Assembly: GCF_021209385.1 (NCBI RefSeq)
Contig: NZ_JAJOIL010000018.1
Location: 1 to 64,000, forward strand
Reading direction: 5' to 3'
From: Seleniivibrio sp.
GTDB taxonomy: Bacteria > Chrysiogenota > Deferribacteres > Deferribacterales > Geovibrionaceae
DNA: 64,000 nucleotides
The notes below the pieces were generated by a model. It saw only the letters and a program-made list of their open reading frames with translations, made no database searches and was not told where the DNA came from. Position numbers and translations under genes: made by a program. Positions 44,882 to 53,923 of the stretch are shown here, in pieces. Position 1 is the stretch's first letter, and the number at the start of each line of letters is the position of its first letter.

Positions 44882-46251
44882 CAGGCTTTTCCATCGACAG
44901 GCTTAAATTTTTCCAGCCCGTACACTTTAATTTTGCGGTGCAGATATGTGCGTTCTATCTCAAGTATTTTCGCGGACTGGCTTATGTTCCAGTCGTTTGC
45001 CTGAAGTGTTTGGAGGATATATTGTTTTTCAAAACCTTCCTTAGCGTTGCGCAGAGCCGCACCGTTTTCAGACTCGTACTTGTCCTCTTCCAGTGCGCGA
45101 AGGAAATCAGGTGCATCCTCAACGTCCATGGTCTCGTGTTCGGAAAGCACGACCATGCGTTCTATAAGGTTTTTTAGCTGGCGAACGTTACCTGGCCATT
45201 CAAAAACCATGAAAAGCTCCATGAGCTGCAGGCTTACTTTTTTCAGTTCAAGCCCGTTCAGTGAGCAGGCCTCGCGTATAAAATGCTGCATAAGTATCGG
45301 AATATCCTCTTTGCGCTCGCGCAGTGGCGGAACGGTAAGCGGTACCACATTTATTCTGTAATAGAGGTCTTCGCGGAAGTTACCCGCCTCTATCTCTTCT
45401 TCGAGATTCTTATTTGTAGCTGTTATAAGCCTGAAATCAGATTTAACGGGCGTATTGCCACCGACGCGGGTAAAACTGTTATTCTCCAGCACACGCAGAA
45501 GTTTTGCCTGTGAAGGCATAGACATGTCGCCTATTTCGTCGAGAAATACGGTGCCGTTGTCCGCTTCTTCAAATTTGCCCATTTTCTGAGCCACAGCTCC
45601 GGTGAAAGAACCTTTTTCATGTCCGAACATCTCTGTTTCAAGCAGTTCCGAAGGGATGGCGGCGCAGTTTATCTCTACAAACGCGTCCTTTGCCCTGCGG
45701 CTTAACATATGAATAAGGCGTGCCACATGTTCCTTTCCGGTACCGTTCTCGCCGTTTATCATAACCCATGCGTTTGTAGGGGCTATCTTTTCTATCTTCT
45801 TTTTAAGCTCGTTTATTGGTCTGCTGACACCGATAATGTCATATTTTTTTATAAGGTCGCTTCTGGTCTCGCGCAGGTCGTGCATAAGCTGAAATTTGTC
45901 AGTAAGGTGTTTTACTATAAGCAATATGCGTTCCAGCGACAGAGGTTTTTCGAGGAAGTCATACGCGCCTCTGCGGGTCGCCTCAACAGCATTTTCGATG
46001 TTTCCGTGACCGCTGATTATAACAACCTCAAGATCGGGAAAATAGCTTTTAATATCGCGCAGACCGTCTATGCCGTCCTTGTCGGGAAGCCAGATATCCA
46101 GAAACAATATATCGTACACGCATTTTTTAAGCTGTGCAAAACCGTCAGCGAAAGTCAGCGCGTAATCAGCCGTATATCCTTCATCTTCAAGGATATCTTT
46201 AATGGCTGTACATATTCCTTTTTCGTCGTCGATGATCAGTATTCTTGCCAT
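44881..46251 (-). CDS. ntrX: Sigma54-dependent response regulator, NtrX-like
   Basis: A 456-residue regulator with a receiver domain (phospho-acceptor Asp near residue 52 in ILFLDIWLPDKDG), an AAA+ domain (Walker A GENGTGKEH, Walker B-type TVFLDEIGDM), and a C-terminal Fis-type helix-turn-helix (NISQSAKILEIERTYLHRK). The sigma54-contact loop reads GSFTGA instead of GAFTGA. Its kinase partner is the next gene upstream. Targets cannot be read from this window. Confidence 0.9.
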   Translation of the reverse strand: MARILIIDDEKGICTAIKDILEDEGYTADYALTFADGFAQLKKCVYDILFLDIWLPDKDGIDGLRDIKSYFPDLEVVIISGHGNIENAVEATRRGAYDFLEKPLSLERILLIVKHLTDKFQLMHDLRETRSDLIKKYDIIGVSRPINELKKKIEKIAPTNAWVMINGENGTGKEHVARLIHMLSRRAKDAFVEINCAAIPSELLETEMFGHEKGSFTGAVAQKMGKFEEADNGTVFLDEIGDMSMPSQAKLLRVLENNSFTRVGGNTPVKSDFRLITATNKNLEEEIEAGNFREDLYYRINVVPLTVPPLRERKEDIPILMQHFIREACSLNGLELKKVSLQLMELFMVFEWPGNVRQLKNLIERMVVLSEHETMDVEDAPDFLRALEEDKYESENGAALRNAKEGFEKQYILQTLQANDWNISQSAKILEIERTYLHRKIKVYGLEKFKPVDGKA

Positions 46252-46254
46252 AGT

Positions 46255-48414
46255 TTAAGCCTTGCGAAACTCCATAAGAAAACGTGTGTATTGTCCGTAT
46301 TCGCTCTCAACGGTGATATTTCCGTTGTGAACCTCGATTATCTTTTTAACGATAGCAAGTCCCAACCCTGTGCCGTCGGGTTTCTTACTGAAATACGGGA
46401 TGAAGACCCTTGCAATGTCCTCCTGAGGGATACCCTCTCCGTTATCTCTGTAATCTATGCGGATCATGCCGTCGGTTTCAGTTACGTTGATGGTTATTTT
46501 ACCTTTCCTGTTCATAGCGTCAATGGAATTATTTATCAGATTGATAAAAACTCTTTTAAGCTGGGATTTATCGCCCACAAATCCTATCTCCTGGCAGTTT
46601 ATCTCAAACTCCACAGTTTTTGATGCGGCATAAAAAGCGTATATCTCGTCAAACAGTCCCTTAAGGCTGAACTGCACCATCTTAAGCTCCGGCAGGCGTG
46701 CGAACATATTAAACTCGTTCACCATGCTTTGCAGGCTCTCCACCTCAGCAATTATGGTGTCCATGCTGTTTATTATGGTGTCTTTTTCGCTCTCACCCAT
46801 AGAAGCTTTCCGCCTGATTCTCTCCGCGGTAAGCTTTATAGGGGTTAGAGGATTCTTTATCTCGTGGGCTATGCGGGTGGCTATCTCTTTCCAGATGCCG
46901 ACACGCTGGAAGTTCAGAAGGTCTGTTATGTCGTCAAGTACTATCACAAGGTTATCAACCTCTCCGTCATGACTGAAAATCTTTGTTATGGTGGCGGTCA
47001 TGGTACGCAGTTCGCCCTTAAGAAGTATCTCTATCTGGAATTGTGTTTCACGTTCCTCGGTTTCAATAAATGCCGCTGCGGGTGTAAGTACGGAAGAAAG
47101 GAACGCTTCGTTCGCAAATTCTATGACAGTTTCGGCGTAATCGTTCTTTTTCAGCAGCTCAAAGCTATGTGTATAAAGGAATATTGCCGATTTAACGTTC
47201 TTGAATATCGAGTCGATATACTGGTTGTCACGCGTTATCTGCATGAACATTTCCGACAGTTTCTCATTTTTCAGATTCAGTTCGGTGTTGTGGGCATTCA
47301 ACCGCTTTATCATGGAGTTGAACGACCGCGCCAGATAAGCAAGCTCGTCGTTACCCTGCACATCCACCTCAACATCAAGATTTCCTTTGGAAACAGCCGC
47401 AGAGGCTGACGCAAGGTTTTCTATTGGGCGTGTTATGCTCTTGGCATACACGAGACTGCCCCAGATGGCGGCAAACACCACCAGAAGCGTCATAAGCATC
47501 GTAAGGGCTTTGAACGAGTTCTTTACGGGATTGGCAAAATGCTCGGTCTGCCTGTATGTGTTGTACGAGGTAAGAATATTTGCAATATCAGAGGCTTCGT
47601 TCTTAGGCACTTTTTTATATACGACAACAGCACCTATTATCTTGTTTGAATTCTTTCCTGAATATATCGGACGACCTACCCAGTATATCTGGTTGTCCTT
47701 ATCCATGGCATATCTGGCTATCAGTTCCTTATTCAATATGCGGGTAATAGTATCTTTATCGACAACCTTTCTGGTTCTGTCTTTTTTCTTATGAACGGAT
47801 AAAATTCTTTCATTATAAGCATTATAGATGGAAATACCGTCAACACGATCTTTTTCCATATATCCGTTGATAAATTTATTCATTTTTGTTTTGTTGTTCT
47901 TATAGACAAAATCGCCGGATGATATGAAGCTTGCCAGCAGATCGCTCTGTTCAATGACATAGTTCTCAAGCTGGGTCTGATACTTCTGCATAAGGCTTAC
48001 AGAGCTTTCAAGTGCCTGTTGTATCTGGGAGTTAAACCATTTATCAATACTTTTGTTTATGACTTTGTTTGAAAATACGAAAACTATAACGACAGGAATT
48101 ACAGCGATTATTATTGAAAACGATACCAGCCTTCCCTGAAGCCGGGTGCCGAAAATGTTCTTCTTGCGGTCTATGTAAAGCTTGCCAAGGTTTCTGAATA
48201 TAAGTATGCAGACAACGATGAGCAGGATGATATTTATATTTACCAGCAGAAATATAGATATGTTTGAATACCAAGGAAACTCATTGTCGAATATTTCTGA
48301 CGACGCCATAATGTTGAACACCAGCAGTGTCACAAGGATAAAGGCGTATGTATATTTGTTTTTCCAGTTTGATCCGGAGGTTCCCGATAGTTTCGGTCTG
48401 AATCTGAATCTCAC
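46255..48414 (-). CDS. ntrY: Sensor histidine kinase, NtrY-like
   Basis: A 719-residue membrane kinase. Three N-terminal hydrophobic segments, a periplasmic sensor region, a fourth helix, a HAMP domain (KSITRPIENLASASA), a PAS-like region and HisKA (RIAHEIKNPLTPIKL) precede a HATPase with DNGEGIPQEDIARVF and GTGLGLAIVK. An ATG at 48447 overlaps the TPR gene by 32 bases. GTG 48414 follows GGAAGG at 5 bases and sits one base after the TPR stop, so I prefer it. It should phosphorylate the adjacent NtrX. Confidence 0.9.
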   Translation of the reverse strand: MRFRFRPKLSGTSGSNWKNKYTYAFILVTLLVFNIMASSEIFDNEFPWYSNISIFLLVNINIILLIVVCILIFRNLGKLYIDRKKNIFGTRLQGRLVSFSIIIAVIPVVIVFVFSNKVINKSIDKWFNSQIQQALESSVSLMQKYQTQLENYVIEQSDLLASFISSGDFVYKNNKTKMNKFINGYMEKDRVDGISIYNAYNERILSVHKKKDRTRKVVDKDTITRILNKELIARYAMDKDNQIYWVGRPIYSGKNSNKIIGAVVVYKKVPKNEASDIANILTSYNTYRQTEHFANPVKNSFKALTMLMTLLVVFAAIWGSLVYAKSITRPIENLASASAAVSKGNLDVEVDVQGNDELAYLARSFNSMIKRLNAHNTELNLKNEKLSEMFMQITRDNQYIDSIFKNVKSAIFLYTHSFELLKKNDYAETVIEFANEAFLSSVLTPAAAFIETEERETQFQIEILLKGELRTMTATITKIFSHDGEVDNLVIVLDDITDLLNFQRVGIWKEIATRIAHEIKNPLTPIKLTAERIRRKASMGESEKDTIINSMDTIIAEVESLQSMVNEFNMFARLPELKMVQFSLKGLFDEIYAFYAASKTVEFEINCQEIGFVGDKSQLKRVFINLINNSIDAMNRKGKITINVTETDGMIRIDYRDNGEGIPQEDIARVFIPYFSKKPDGTGLGLAIVKKIIEVHNGNITVESEYGQYTRFLMEFRKA

Positions 48415-48415
48415 G

Positions 48416-49819
48416 TCAGCCTTCCATTTCCTGAGAAAAGAAATCATCTGTCTTTTTTTCAGAAGACGTTTTCAGGTCGGATTCGTCAAAACGAATCACC
48501 GCAACCTTCTCTTTCTTTTCCTCTTTTTTCTCTTCCACCAGACCTTCAAAATAGTCTGTTTCAGATCCTGCGTCTATATCTATATCGTCAAAGCCGCTGA
48601 AGGTATTGTCATTGTTATGTTCTTCGTTAAAAGTTTCAAAACCGCTGAACGAAGTATCAGAATTCTGCGCCGTATCAGTAAGTCCGAAATCGTCGGCAAT
48701 ATCAATTGCCGTATCAACACGAGAAGTTACATCATCAACCGCAAAACAGTCCAGCTCCATAGGTTCGTATTCTGAAATTTCATTTGTCTGTCCAAAGGTT
48801 TCAAGCACTGCCTCTGTTTTTTCCGCAGCAGGTTCTTCCTTTGTATCTGATTCCGAAGCCAACATTTTGTCAGCTTCCTCAAGAGCGATACCGCAACCGG
48901 ATCTTTTGCATATATCTTCTATACTCTTAATATCAAGAGTATTTTCCAGATACATCTCAAATATGAGTCCTTTTATCCTGTCTCTGTCCCCTTTCAGCGA
49001 TCCGAGATAGAGCAGATGGTTTAAAACTGCTTTGTCCGCAACCGCCTCTTTTATCTCCATAGACACGCCGTATGTCGCTTCCGCAGGTGCCGCGGCAATG
49101 ATATCGTTGAATTCGTCCGCATTGAAATTTTTGCTGAAATAAGCCGTAATTGCGCCTTCCGCCATTTCAAAGTTATCAGGGTTGCGTTTGAGGAAACCTT
49201 TCAGAAAAGGCATTACAAGGTCAGCTCTGCATCCTGATTCCAGAAGGTAGACTATCATATCGTCAATCTCAAAATCGCTCAAAACACGGCTTTCAACACA
49301 GTCTGCCAAAATATCCGAAAGCTCCTGATATGACCCCAGAACGGTAAGTTTGCGCAAAACTTTGATTATTATGCGCCTGTCGTCAGCGTTTCGTCTGAAT
49401 ATTTCTGTAAGCAGAACGGAACATTCGTCGAATTTTCCTGCGGATTTGTACATATCCGCCAGTGCGAAAAGATAACGGACGGCGAGTTTCTGCCGCCCCA
49501 TCTTTTCGTATATGTCATAGGCAAGCCTGTAAAACCGCGGTTTATCGGAAGATACGATTATCAGTTTTGAAACGATGCTGATTGCTTCGTAGTAGCGTCC
49601 GGCAGAAAGATACCTGTCAGCAAGCCTGATAAGGAGTGATTCGCCCTTTGCCCTGTCTTCCGCCAGAAAACAGATGTTCGACATCATTCTTAAAGCGGAT
49701 AAACTGTCATTGTTCAGAGCATAATATTCTTCGTATGCATGGAGGGCTTTTACATATTTTCCCTCCACATACAGGTTGTGAGCTTCAAAAATATCCGGCT
49801 CTTTTTTTCCGAAAAGCAT
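48416..49819 (-). CDS. TPR-repeat protein with acidic C-terminal tail
   Basis: A 467-residue protein whose first 300 residues are helical repeats of TPR type (for example YVEGKYVKALHAYEEYYAL and SAGRYYEAISIVSKL). A low-complexity acidic tail (about 320-467) ends in a lysine/glutamate-rich stretch. No signal peptide is visible, so it is probably cytoplasmic. I do not recognise a specific function. It is directly upstream of and coupled to ntrY, so it may be a scaffold for that system (inference). Confidence 0.75.
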   Translation of the reverse strand: MLFGKKEPDIFEAHNLYVEGKYVKALHAYEEYYALNNDSLSALRMMSNICFLAEDRAKGESLLIRLADRYLSAGRYYEAISIVSKLIIVSSDKPRFYRLAYDIYEKMGRQKLAVRYLFALADMYKSAGKFDECSVLLTEIFRRNADDRRIIIKVLRKLTVLGSYQELSDILADCVESRVLSDFEIDDMIVYLLESGCRADLVMPFLKGFLKRNPDNFEMAEGAITAYFSKNFNADEFNDIIAAAPAEATYGVSMEIKEAVADKAVLNHLLYLGSLKGDRDRIKGLIFEMYLENTLDIKSIEDICKRSGCGIALEEADKMLASESDTKEEPAAEKTEAVLETFGQTNEISEYEPMELDCFAVDDVTSRVDTAIDIADDFGLTDTAQNSDTSFSGFETFNEEHNNDNTFSGFDDIDIDAGSETDYFEGLVEEKKEEKKEKVAVIRFDESDLKTSSEKKTDDFFSQEMEG

Positions 49820-49859
49820 CAGATATCCTTTTTACTTTTATTTTAACTGAAATTTCGGA

Positions 49860-50222
49860 TCATTCAAAGTATTCTGCGGACTGAACGTCAGTTTCCCAAA
49901 CGACGACACGCTCGGTAAGCTCACCGAACGTCTCTTTAAGCCTGCCGTAGATAAATCGTGCGATGTTTTCACTTGTCGGATTATTTTGAACAAAGAATTC
50001 AACCTGTTCATTCAGGTATTTATGATCTAATTCCTCAAGTATATCTTTAAGTCTTTTTTTAAGTACGGTAAAGTCTACGAGCATCTCTGTTTCGTTCAGT
50101 CTATCGCCCTGAAGATACGCCTCAACGCGCCAGTTATGCCCATGGAGATTTTCACATTTTCCGTTATAATTCCGCAGGTTATGCGCTCCGTTGAATTGCT
50201 GGATAACTCTTACTCTGTACAC
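49860..50222 (-). CDS. queD: 6-carboxy-5,6,7,8-tetrahydropterin synthase
   Basis: QueD converts dihydroneopterin triphosphate to 6-carboxytetrahydropterin in queuosine/7-deazapurine synthesis. The 120-residue protein shows zinc and catalytic residues in FNGAHNLRNYNGKCENLHGH (His, Cys, HxH) and VDFTVLKKRLKDIL. It overlaps the pseudouridine synthase stop by one base. Other queuosine genes are not in the window. Confidence 0.92.
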   Translation of the reverse strand: MYRVRVIQQFNGAHNLRNYNGKCENLHGHNWRVEAYLQGDRLNETEMLVDFTVLKKRLKDILEELDHKYLNEQVEFFVQNNPTSENIARFIYGRLKETFGELTERVVVWETDVQSAEYFE

Positions 50223-50908
50223 TATAACATCCCTTCCAGATCTTTTTTTGAAAGCACTCTCATTTCGCCCGCCTTCATTCCGTCGAGGTTTACACGACCT
50301 ATGCGTACACGTTTCAGTCTCTTCACCTGAATATTGAAGTGTCTGAACATGTTGCGTATCTGGCGCTTCTTTCCTTCATAAAGAATGACCCGATAGCGTC
50401 TCTCTTCGGTTTCCGTAACGATACAGGGCAGATAGTCTATGCCTTCGTATGTGATTCCGCGTTTCAGCTCATCAATCTGAGCCTGATGCAGACGTCTTGT
50501 CACACTTACGATATATTCTTTCTGAATCTTTTCATCGCTTTTCTGTAATTTTCTGATGAAATCGCCGTCATTGCTGAAAATTATCAGCCCTTCACTGTCA
50601 TAATCGAGCCTGCCGGAATATGCCGGTTTTTTTTCAGCCAGTTTCGGGAAAACGTCCAAAGTCTCTTTGCCCTGTCCGTCTCCATATGCCGTAACTATCT
50701 TTACAGGCTTGTAAAATGCCCAATAGAAGTAGTCTTCCACCCCTACTTTCGCGCCATCCAGAGTAACTTCGGATGTTTCATCCACCTGTACCCAGGGACC
50801 TTCCGCAACTTCACCGTTAACAGTCACGCGTCCGTCTGCAACAGCTTTGTCGGCATCCCTTCTGGAAAGGGAGGTGTTTTCTGCTAAATATTTGTTAAGT
50901 CTTATCAT
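50222..50908 (-). CDS. Pseudouridine synthase, RluB/RsuA family
   Basis: A 228-residue enzyme with an N-terminal S4 RNA-binding domain (IRLNKYLAENTSLSRRDAD) and the RsuA/RluB catalytic motif SGRLDYDSEGLIIFSNDG holding the catalytic Asp, followed by EGKKRQIRNMF. It isomerises uridine in rRNA. Whether the target is 23S (RluB) or 16S (RsuA) rRNA is not certain; linkage to scpA/scpB favours RluB. It overlaps scpB by one base. Confidence 0.9.
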   Translation of the reverse strand: MIRLNKYLAENTSLSRRDADKAVADGRVTVNGEVAEGPWVQVDETSEVTLDGAKVGVEDYFYWAFYKPVKIVTAYGDGQGKETLDVFPKLAEKKPAYSGRLDYDSEGLIIFSNDGDFIRKLQKSDEKIQKEYIVSVTRRLHQAQIDELKRGITYEGIDYLPCIVTETEERRYRVILYEGKKRQIRNMFRHFNIQVKRLKRVRIGRVNLDGMKAGEMRVLSKKDLEGML

Positions 50909-51423
50909 TATTTGGTTTTAAGTTCCTGCCATTCTCTGAACGTCGGCAGTTCGGAGATGTCGTTGATTCCCATATATTCAAGGAAAAACTTGGTTGTGCT
51001 GTAGAGCAGAGGTTTTCCGGGAACGTCTTTTCTGCCTGTCACCTTTACAAGGTTTTTATCCAGCAGATAGCGTACTGTTCCGGAGGAGTTAACCCCTCTG
51101 ATCTCGTCTATTTCAAGCCTTGTGATAGGCTGTTTGTAGGCTATTATTGCAGCCGTTTCAAGTGATGCACGGCTGAGAGTCTCTGTTTTTTCTCCGAAGA
51201 AAGGTTCCAGTTCAGTAAAGAGTTCTTTATCCGTAACCATCTGAAAGCCGCCAGACACCTGACGTATCTTAATACCCAGCGACATCCCGTTAAACTGCTC
51301 CATATAGTCCAGAAGCCTGTTTTCGAGATTGATAGGGTCAAGTATCTTGCGAAAGAATTTATTGTCCAGCGGTTCGCCCGCCAGAAACAGCGAGCTGAAA
51401 AAGATTTTCTTTTCTCTATCCAT
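50908..51423 (-). CDS. scpB: Segregation and condensation protein B
   Basis: ScpB binds ScpA in the SMC condensin complex for chromosome segregation. The 171-residue protein has tandem winged helices, with the characteristic LETAAIIAYKQPITRLEIDE and IRGVNSSGTVRYLLDKNLV. A TTG at 51441 extends the frame, but ATG 51423 has AGGGTG at about 6 bases and overlaps scpA by only 8 bases, so I use it. Confidence 0.94.
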   Translation of the reverse strand: MDREKKIFFSSLFLAGEPLDNKFFRKILDPINLENRLLDYMEQFNGMSLGIKIRQVSGGFQMVTDKELFTELEPFFGEKTETLSRASLETAAIIAYKQPITRLEIDEIRGVNSSGTVRYLLDKNLVKVTGRKDVPGKPLLYSTTKFFLEYMGINDISELPTFREWQELKTK

Positions 51424-52138
51424 TTGCCGCACCCTGTTCAATTTGCTCTATCACTATCTCGCCGAAGGTCTCCGCCTGCATAGCGCGTATGATTGCGAGG
51501 CGCATCAGTTCCAGAACAGAAAGGAACGATATGACAACTTCCCGTCTGCTTGCGCAGGTTTTAACTACATCCGTCCAGAAAAGCTTCTGTTTCTCATAAA
51601 CCAGCGCCTTTATTTTTACAATAACATCAGACACATCCACAATGTCTTTTTCAAACTTCATGGGTTTTTCGTTGTCTTTTTCAAGCGCACAGAAAAAGGC
51701 GTTCGCAATACGGTACGGGTCTTCCGTCTGTATGGATTCGCGCTCAATGAATATCGCCGAACCTCTCATGAGATACTTTCCGGAATCATTTTCAAGTTCT
51801 CTAAGTTTCTGAGCGACGTCCTTATAGAACGAATATTCCACCAGTCTCTGAGTAAGGATGAATTTTTCCTCTTCCGGATCAAGCTCTTCCAGAGGAAGTG
51901 ACTCTTTCGGCAGAAGCATCCTTGATTTCAGATAGATGAGGTATGACGCCATATTTATAAACTCGGCGGCAATCTCAATATCCATCTTTTCCATCTCCTG
52001 CACAGCATCGACAAACTGTCCGGCAATGAAGGCTATGGGGATGTCGTAAATATTCAGTTCGTTCTTATATATCAGGTGGATAAGAAGATCGAGGGGACCT
52101 TCAAAATTATCCAGCCTGACATCGAGCAAATGGCTCAT
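51416..52138 (-). CDS. scpA: Segregation and condensation protein A
   Basis: ScpA is the kleisin subunit bridging SMC heads. The 240-residue protein opens with the family signature LDNFEGPLDLLIHLIYKNEL, has FINMASYLIYLKSRMLLP in the middle, and a C-terminal winged helix with VVISFLSVLELMRL. It overlaps the trpS stop by 4 bases. No smc gene is in the window. Confidence 0.95.
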   Translation of the reverse strand: MSHLLDVRLDNFEGPLDLLIHLIYKNELNIYDIPIAFIAGQFVDAVQEMEKMDIEIAAEFINMASYLIYLKSRMLLPKESLPLEELDPEEEKFILTQRLVEYSFYKDVAQKLRELENDSGKYLMRGSAIFIERESIQTEDPYRIANAFFCALEKDNEKPMKFEKDIVDVSDVIVKIKALVYEKQKLFWTDVVKTCASRREVVISFLSVLELMRLAIIRAMQAETFGEIVIEQIEQGAANG

Positions 52139-53115
52139 ATTTTAAGCGCTTTCCTCACTTTTTCCATCATGCAGGCTGCCTCTTCGTTGGCTTTGTCCTG
52201 CATGGGCTTTAAGAACTCGTTTATATCCTTGATCTCGTTTTCAAATTTTCTGCGGCGCTCCTGAATGGGTTCCAGAAGTTCCTGCATATGCTTATAAAGC
52301 ATCATTTTACATTCCATACAGCCTATTCCGGCGGATGTGCAGCCTTTTACAATGTATTCTCTCTCTTCTTCGGTGGAGAATACTTTATGATAGTCGAACA
52401 CAGGGCATACATCCGGGTTTCCCGGGTCTTTCAGCCTCTGACGGTTGGTGTCTGTCACCATCTTTTTAATTTTGCTCTCAACCTCTTTCAGGTCTTCTGA
52501 AAGCATTATAGCATTTCCGTAGCTTTTGCTCATCTTTCTTCCGTCAAGTCCGGGGAGCCTTGGCACTTCCGTAAGCACGCCTTTGGGCTCTGTGAACACT
52601 TCGCAGGAATAAAGGTGATGGAACCTGCGGATTATCTCGCGGCTAATCTCAATGTGCGGGAGCTGGTCTTCGCCAACGGGTACATAGGTTGCGTTATACA
52701 TTATGATGTCCGCAGTCATAAGCACCGGATAGCTGAGGAAACCGAGGTTTGACAGGTCTTTATTCGTCTGTTCCTGTTTAATTTCCTTGTAAGTGGGACA
52801 TCTTTCCAGCCAGCTTACAGGCGTAAGCATTGAGAGCAGAAGGCTCAGTTCCGCGTGGTAAATGTTGTGGGACTGAACAAACATAGTACATTTGTTCGGG
52901 TCAATACCGACACTCAGCCAGTCGAAAACAAGCTGTCTGCGGTTCTCTATTATGTCTTCGGGATTTTCGTAATTCGTAGTAAGCGCGTGCCAGTCTGCAA
53001 CGAAATAGAAGCAGTCGTGTTTTTCCTGCAGATCCAGCCAGTTTTTAAGCGCTCCGTAATAGTGTCCGATATGCAGTCTGCCCGTGGGGCGCATTCCGCT
53101 CAATACTTTTTCCAT
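52135..53115 (-). CDS. trpS: Tryptophanyl-tRNA synthetase
   Basis: TrpS charges tRNA-Trp. The 326-residue class I synthetase has the HIGH-type motif PTGRLHIGHYYGALKNW at the N-terminus and KMSKS in GRKMSKSYGNAI near residue 195. Four cysteines around 265-275 (GCTSAGIGCMECK) fit the zinc- or cluster-type insertion seen in some TrpS. There is no T-box or trp leader before it; it follows the protease gene by 11 bases. Confidence 0.96.
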   Translation of the reverse strand: MEKVLSGMRPTGRLHIGHYYGALKNWLDLQEKHDCFYFVADWHALTTNYENPEDIIENRRQLVFDWLSVGIDPNKCTMFVQSHNIYHAELSLLLSMLTPVSWLERCPTYKEIKQEQTNKDLSNLGFLSYPVLMTADIIMYNATYVPVGEDQLPHIEISREIIRRFHHLYSCEVFTEPKGVLTEVPRLPGLDGRKMSKSYGNAIMLSEDLKEVESKIKKMVTDTNRQRLKDPGNPDVCPVFDYHKVFSTEEEREYIVKGCTSAGIGCMECKMMLYKHMQELLEPIQERRRKFENEIKDINEFLKPMQDKANEEAACMMEKVRKALKI

Positions 53116-53126
53116 TTATAAAACCT

Positions 53127-53771
53127 CTAAAGAAGAATATTCATAAAAAAATTCATTGCAGGCAGAAGAACATAGTCTATCGCCCTTGTAAGAAACAGAA
53201 GCAGGATTATGATAAAACCATACCTTTCTATGGCGGCAAATTTTACAGCCTTGTCATAGGGCAGAAAATTCGTCACTATGCGCCCTCCGTCAAGGGGTGG
53301 TATAGGTATCAGATTGAAGATGAACAGCGCAAGGTTTATAGATACCGATATTTTAAGCATCCCCGCAACAGGCACCAGCACTTTCATGAGCATACTGCCC
53401 TCCTGCACCTGAACGTTGTACAGAACGCGAAGGAGGATAGCGGAAACTATCGCCAGCACAAAGTTTGACATGGGACCGGCAAAGGCAACGATAGCAGGAC
53501 CGTATCTTGTTTTGCGGTAAAGGTTTCCGTAATTCACGGGAACAGGTTTTGCCCAGCCGAAAAGCCTTGTGATTATCAGAAACAAAAGACCGAAGAGGTC
53601 TATATGTGCAATGGGGTTAAGGGTCAGTCTGCCCGCTCTTTTTGCCGTGTCGTCGCCAAGCATATATGCGCTCATGCCGTGTGAAAACTCGTGAACGGTC
53701 ACCGCAAACATGAACGGCACTATCGCAAGCGCTATAAATCTTATGTATTCAGCTATATTAAAATCCATCAT
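53127..53771 (-). CDS. Site-2 protease-like M50 metalloprotease
   Basis: A 214-residue membrane metalloprotease of the short M50/FwdS2P group. The zinc motif HEFSH (HExxH) is at about residue 27, and the second-ligand motif is NLIPIPPLDGGRI near 155-167. It has about six membrane segments and no PDZ domain, unlike RseP. Substrates are unknown. It is the first gene of the ten-gene operon ending in the unknown gene at 44411, with an AGAGGTGA ribosome site. Confidence 0.9.
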   Translation of the reverse strand: MMDFNIAEYIRFIALAIVPFMFAVTVHEFSHGMSAYMLGDDTAKRAGRLTLNPIAHIDLFGLLFLIITRLFGWAKPVPVNYGNLYRKTRYGPAIVAFAGPMSNFVLAIVSAILLRVLYNVQVQEGSMLMKVLVPVAGMLKISVSINLALFIFNLIPIPPLDGGRIVTNFLPYDKAVKFAAIERYGFIIILLLFLTRAIDYVLLPAMNFFMNILL

Positions 53772-53923
53772 AATTATTTATCACCTCTTACATTTCAAGT
53801 CAAAGACTTTACGAATTGAGATATGTTCAATTTTAAGATAATAACCATGCAAATATATACATTATGCTGTTCAAAACTCAAATTTGTATTATACTTAACG
53901 ATGATTATTTTACATGAGAAGAT

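Noticed and set aside
45709-46623. A 304-codon plus-strand frame opposite ntrX/ntrY
   Set aside because: Shadow of the conserved regulator and kinase frames; low-complexity composition and no ribosome site.
53116-53126. T-box or trp leader before trpS
   Set aside because: Only about 11 bases separate it from the protease gene; there is no room for a T-box.
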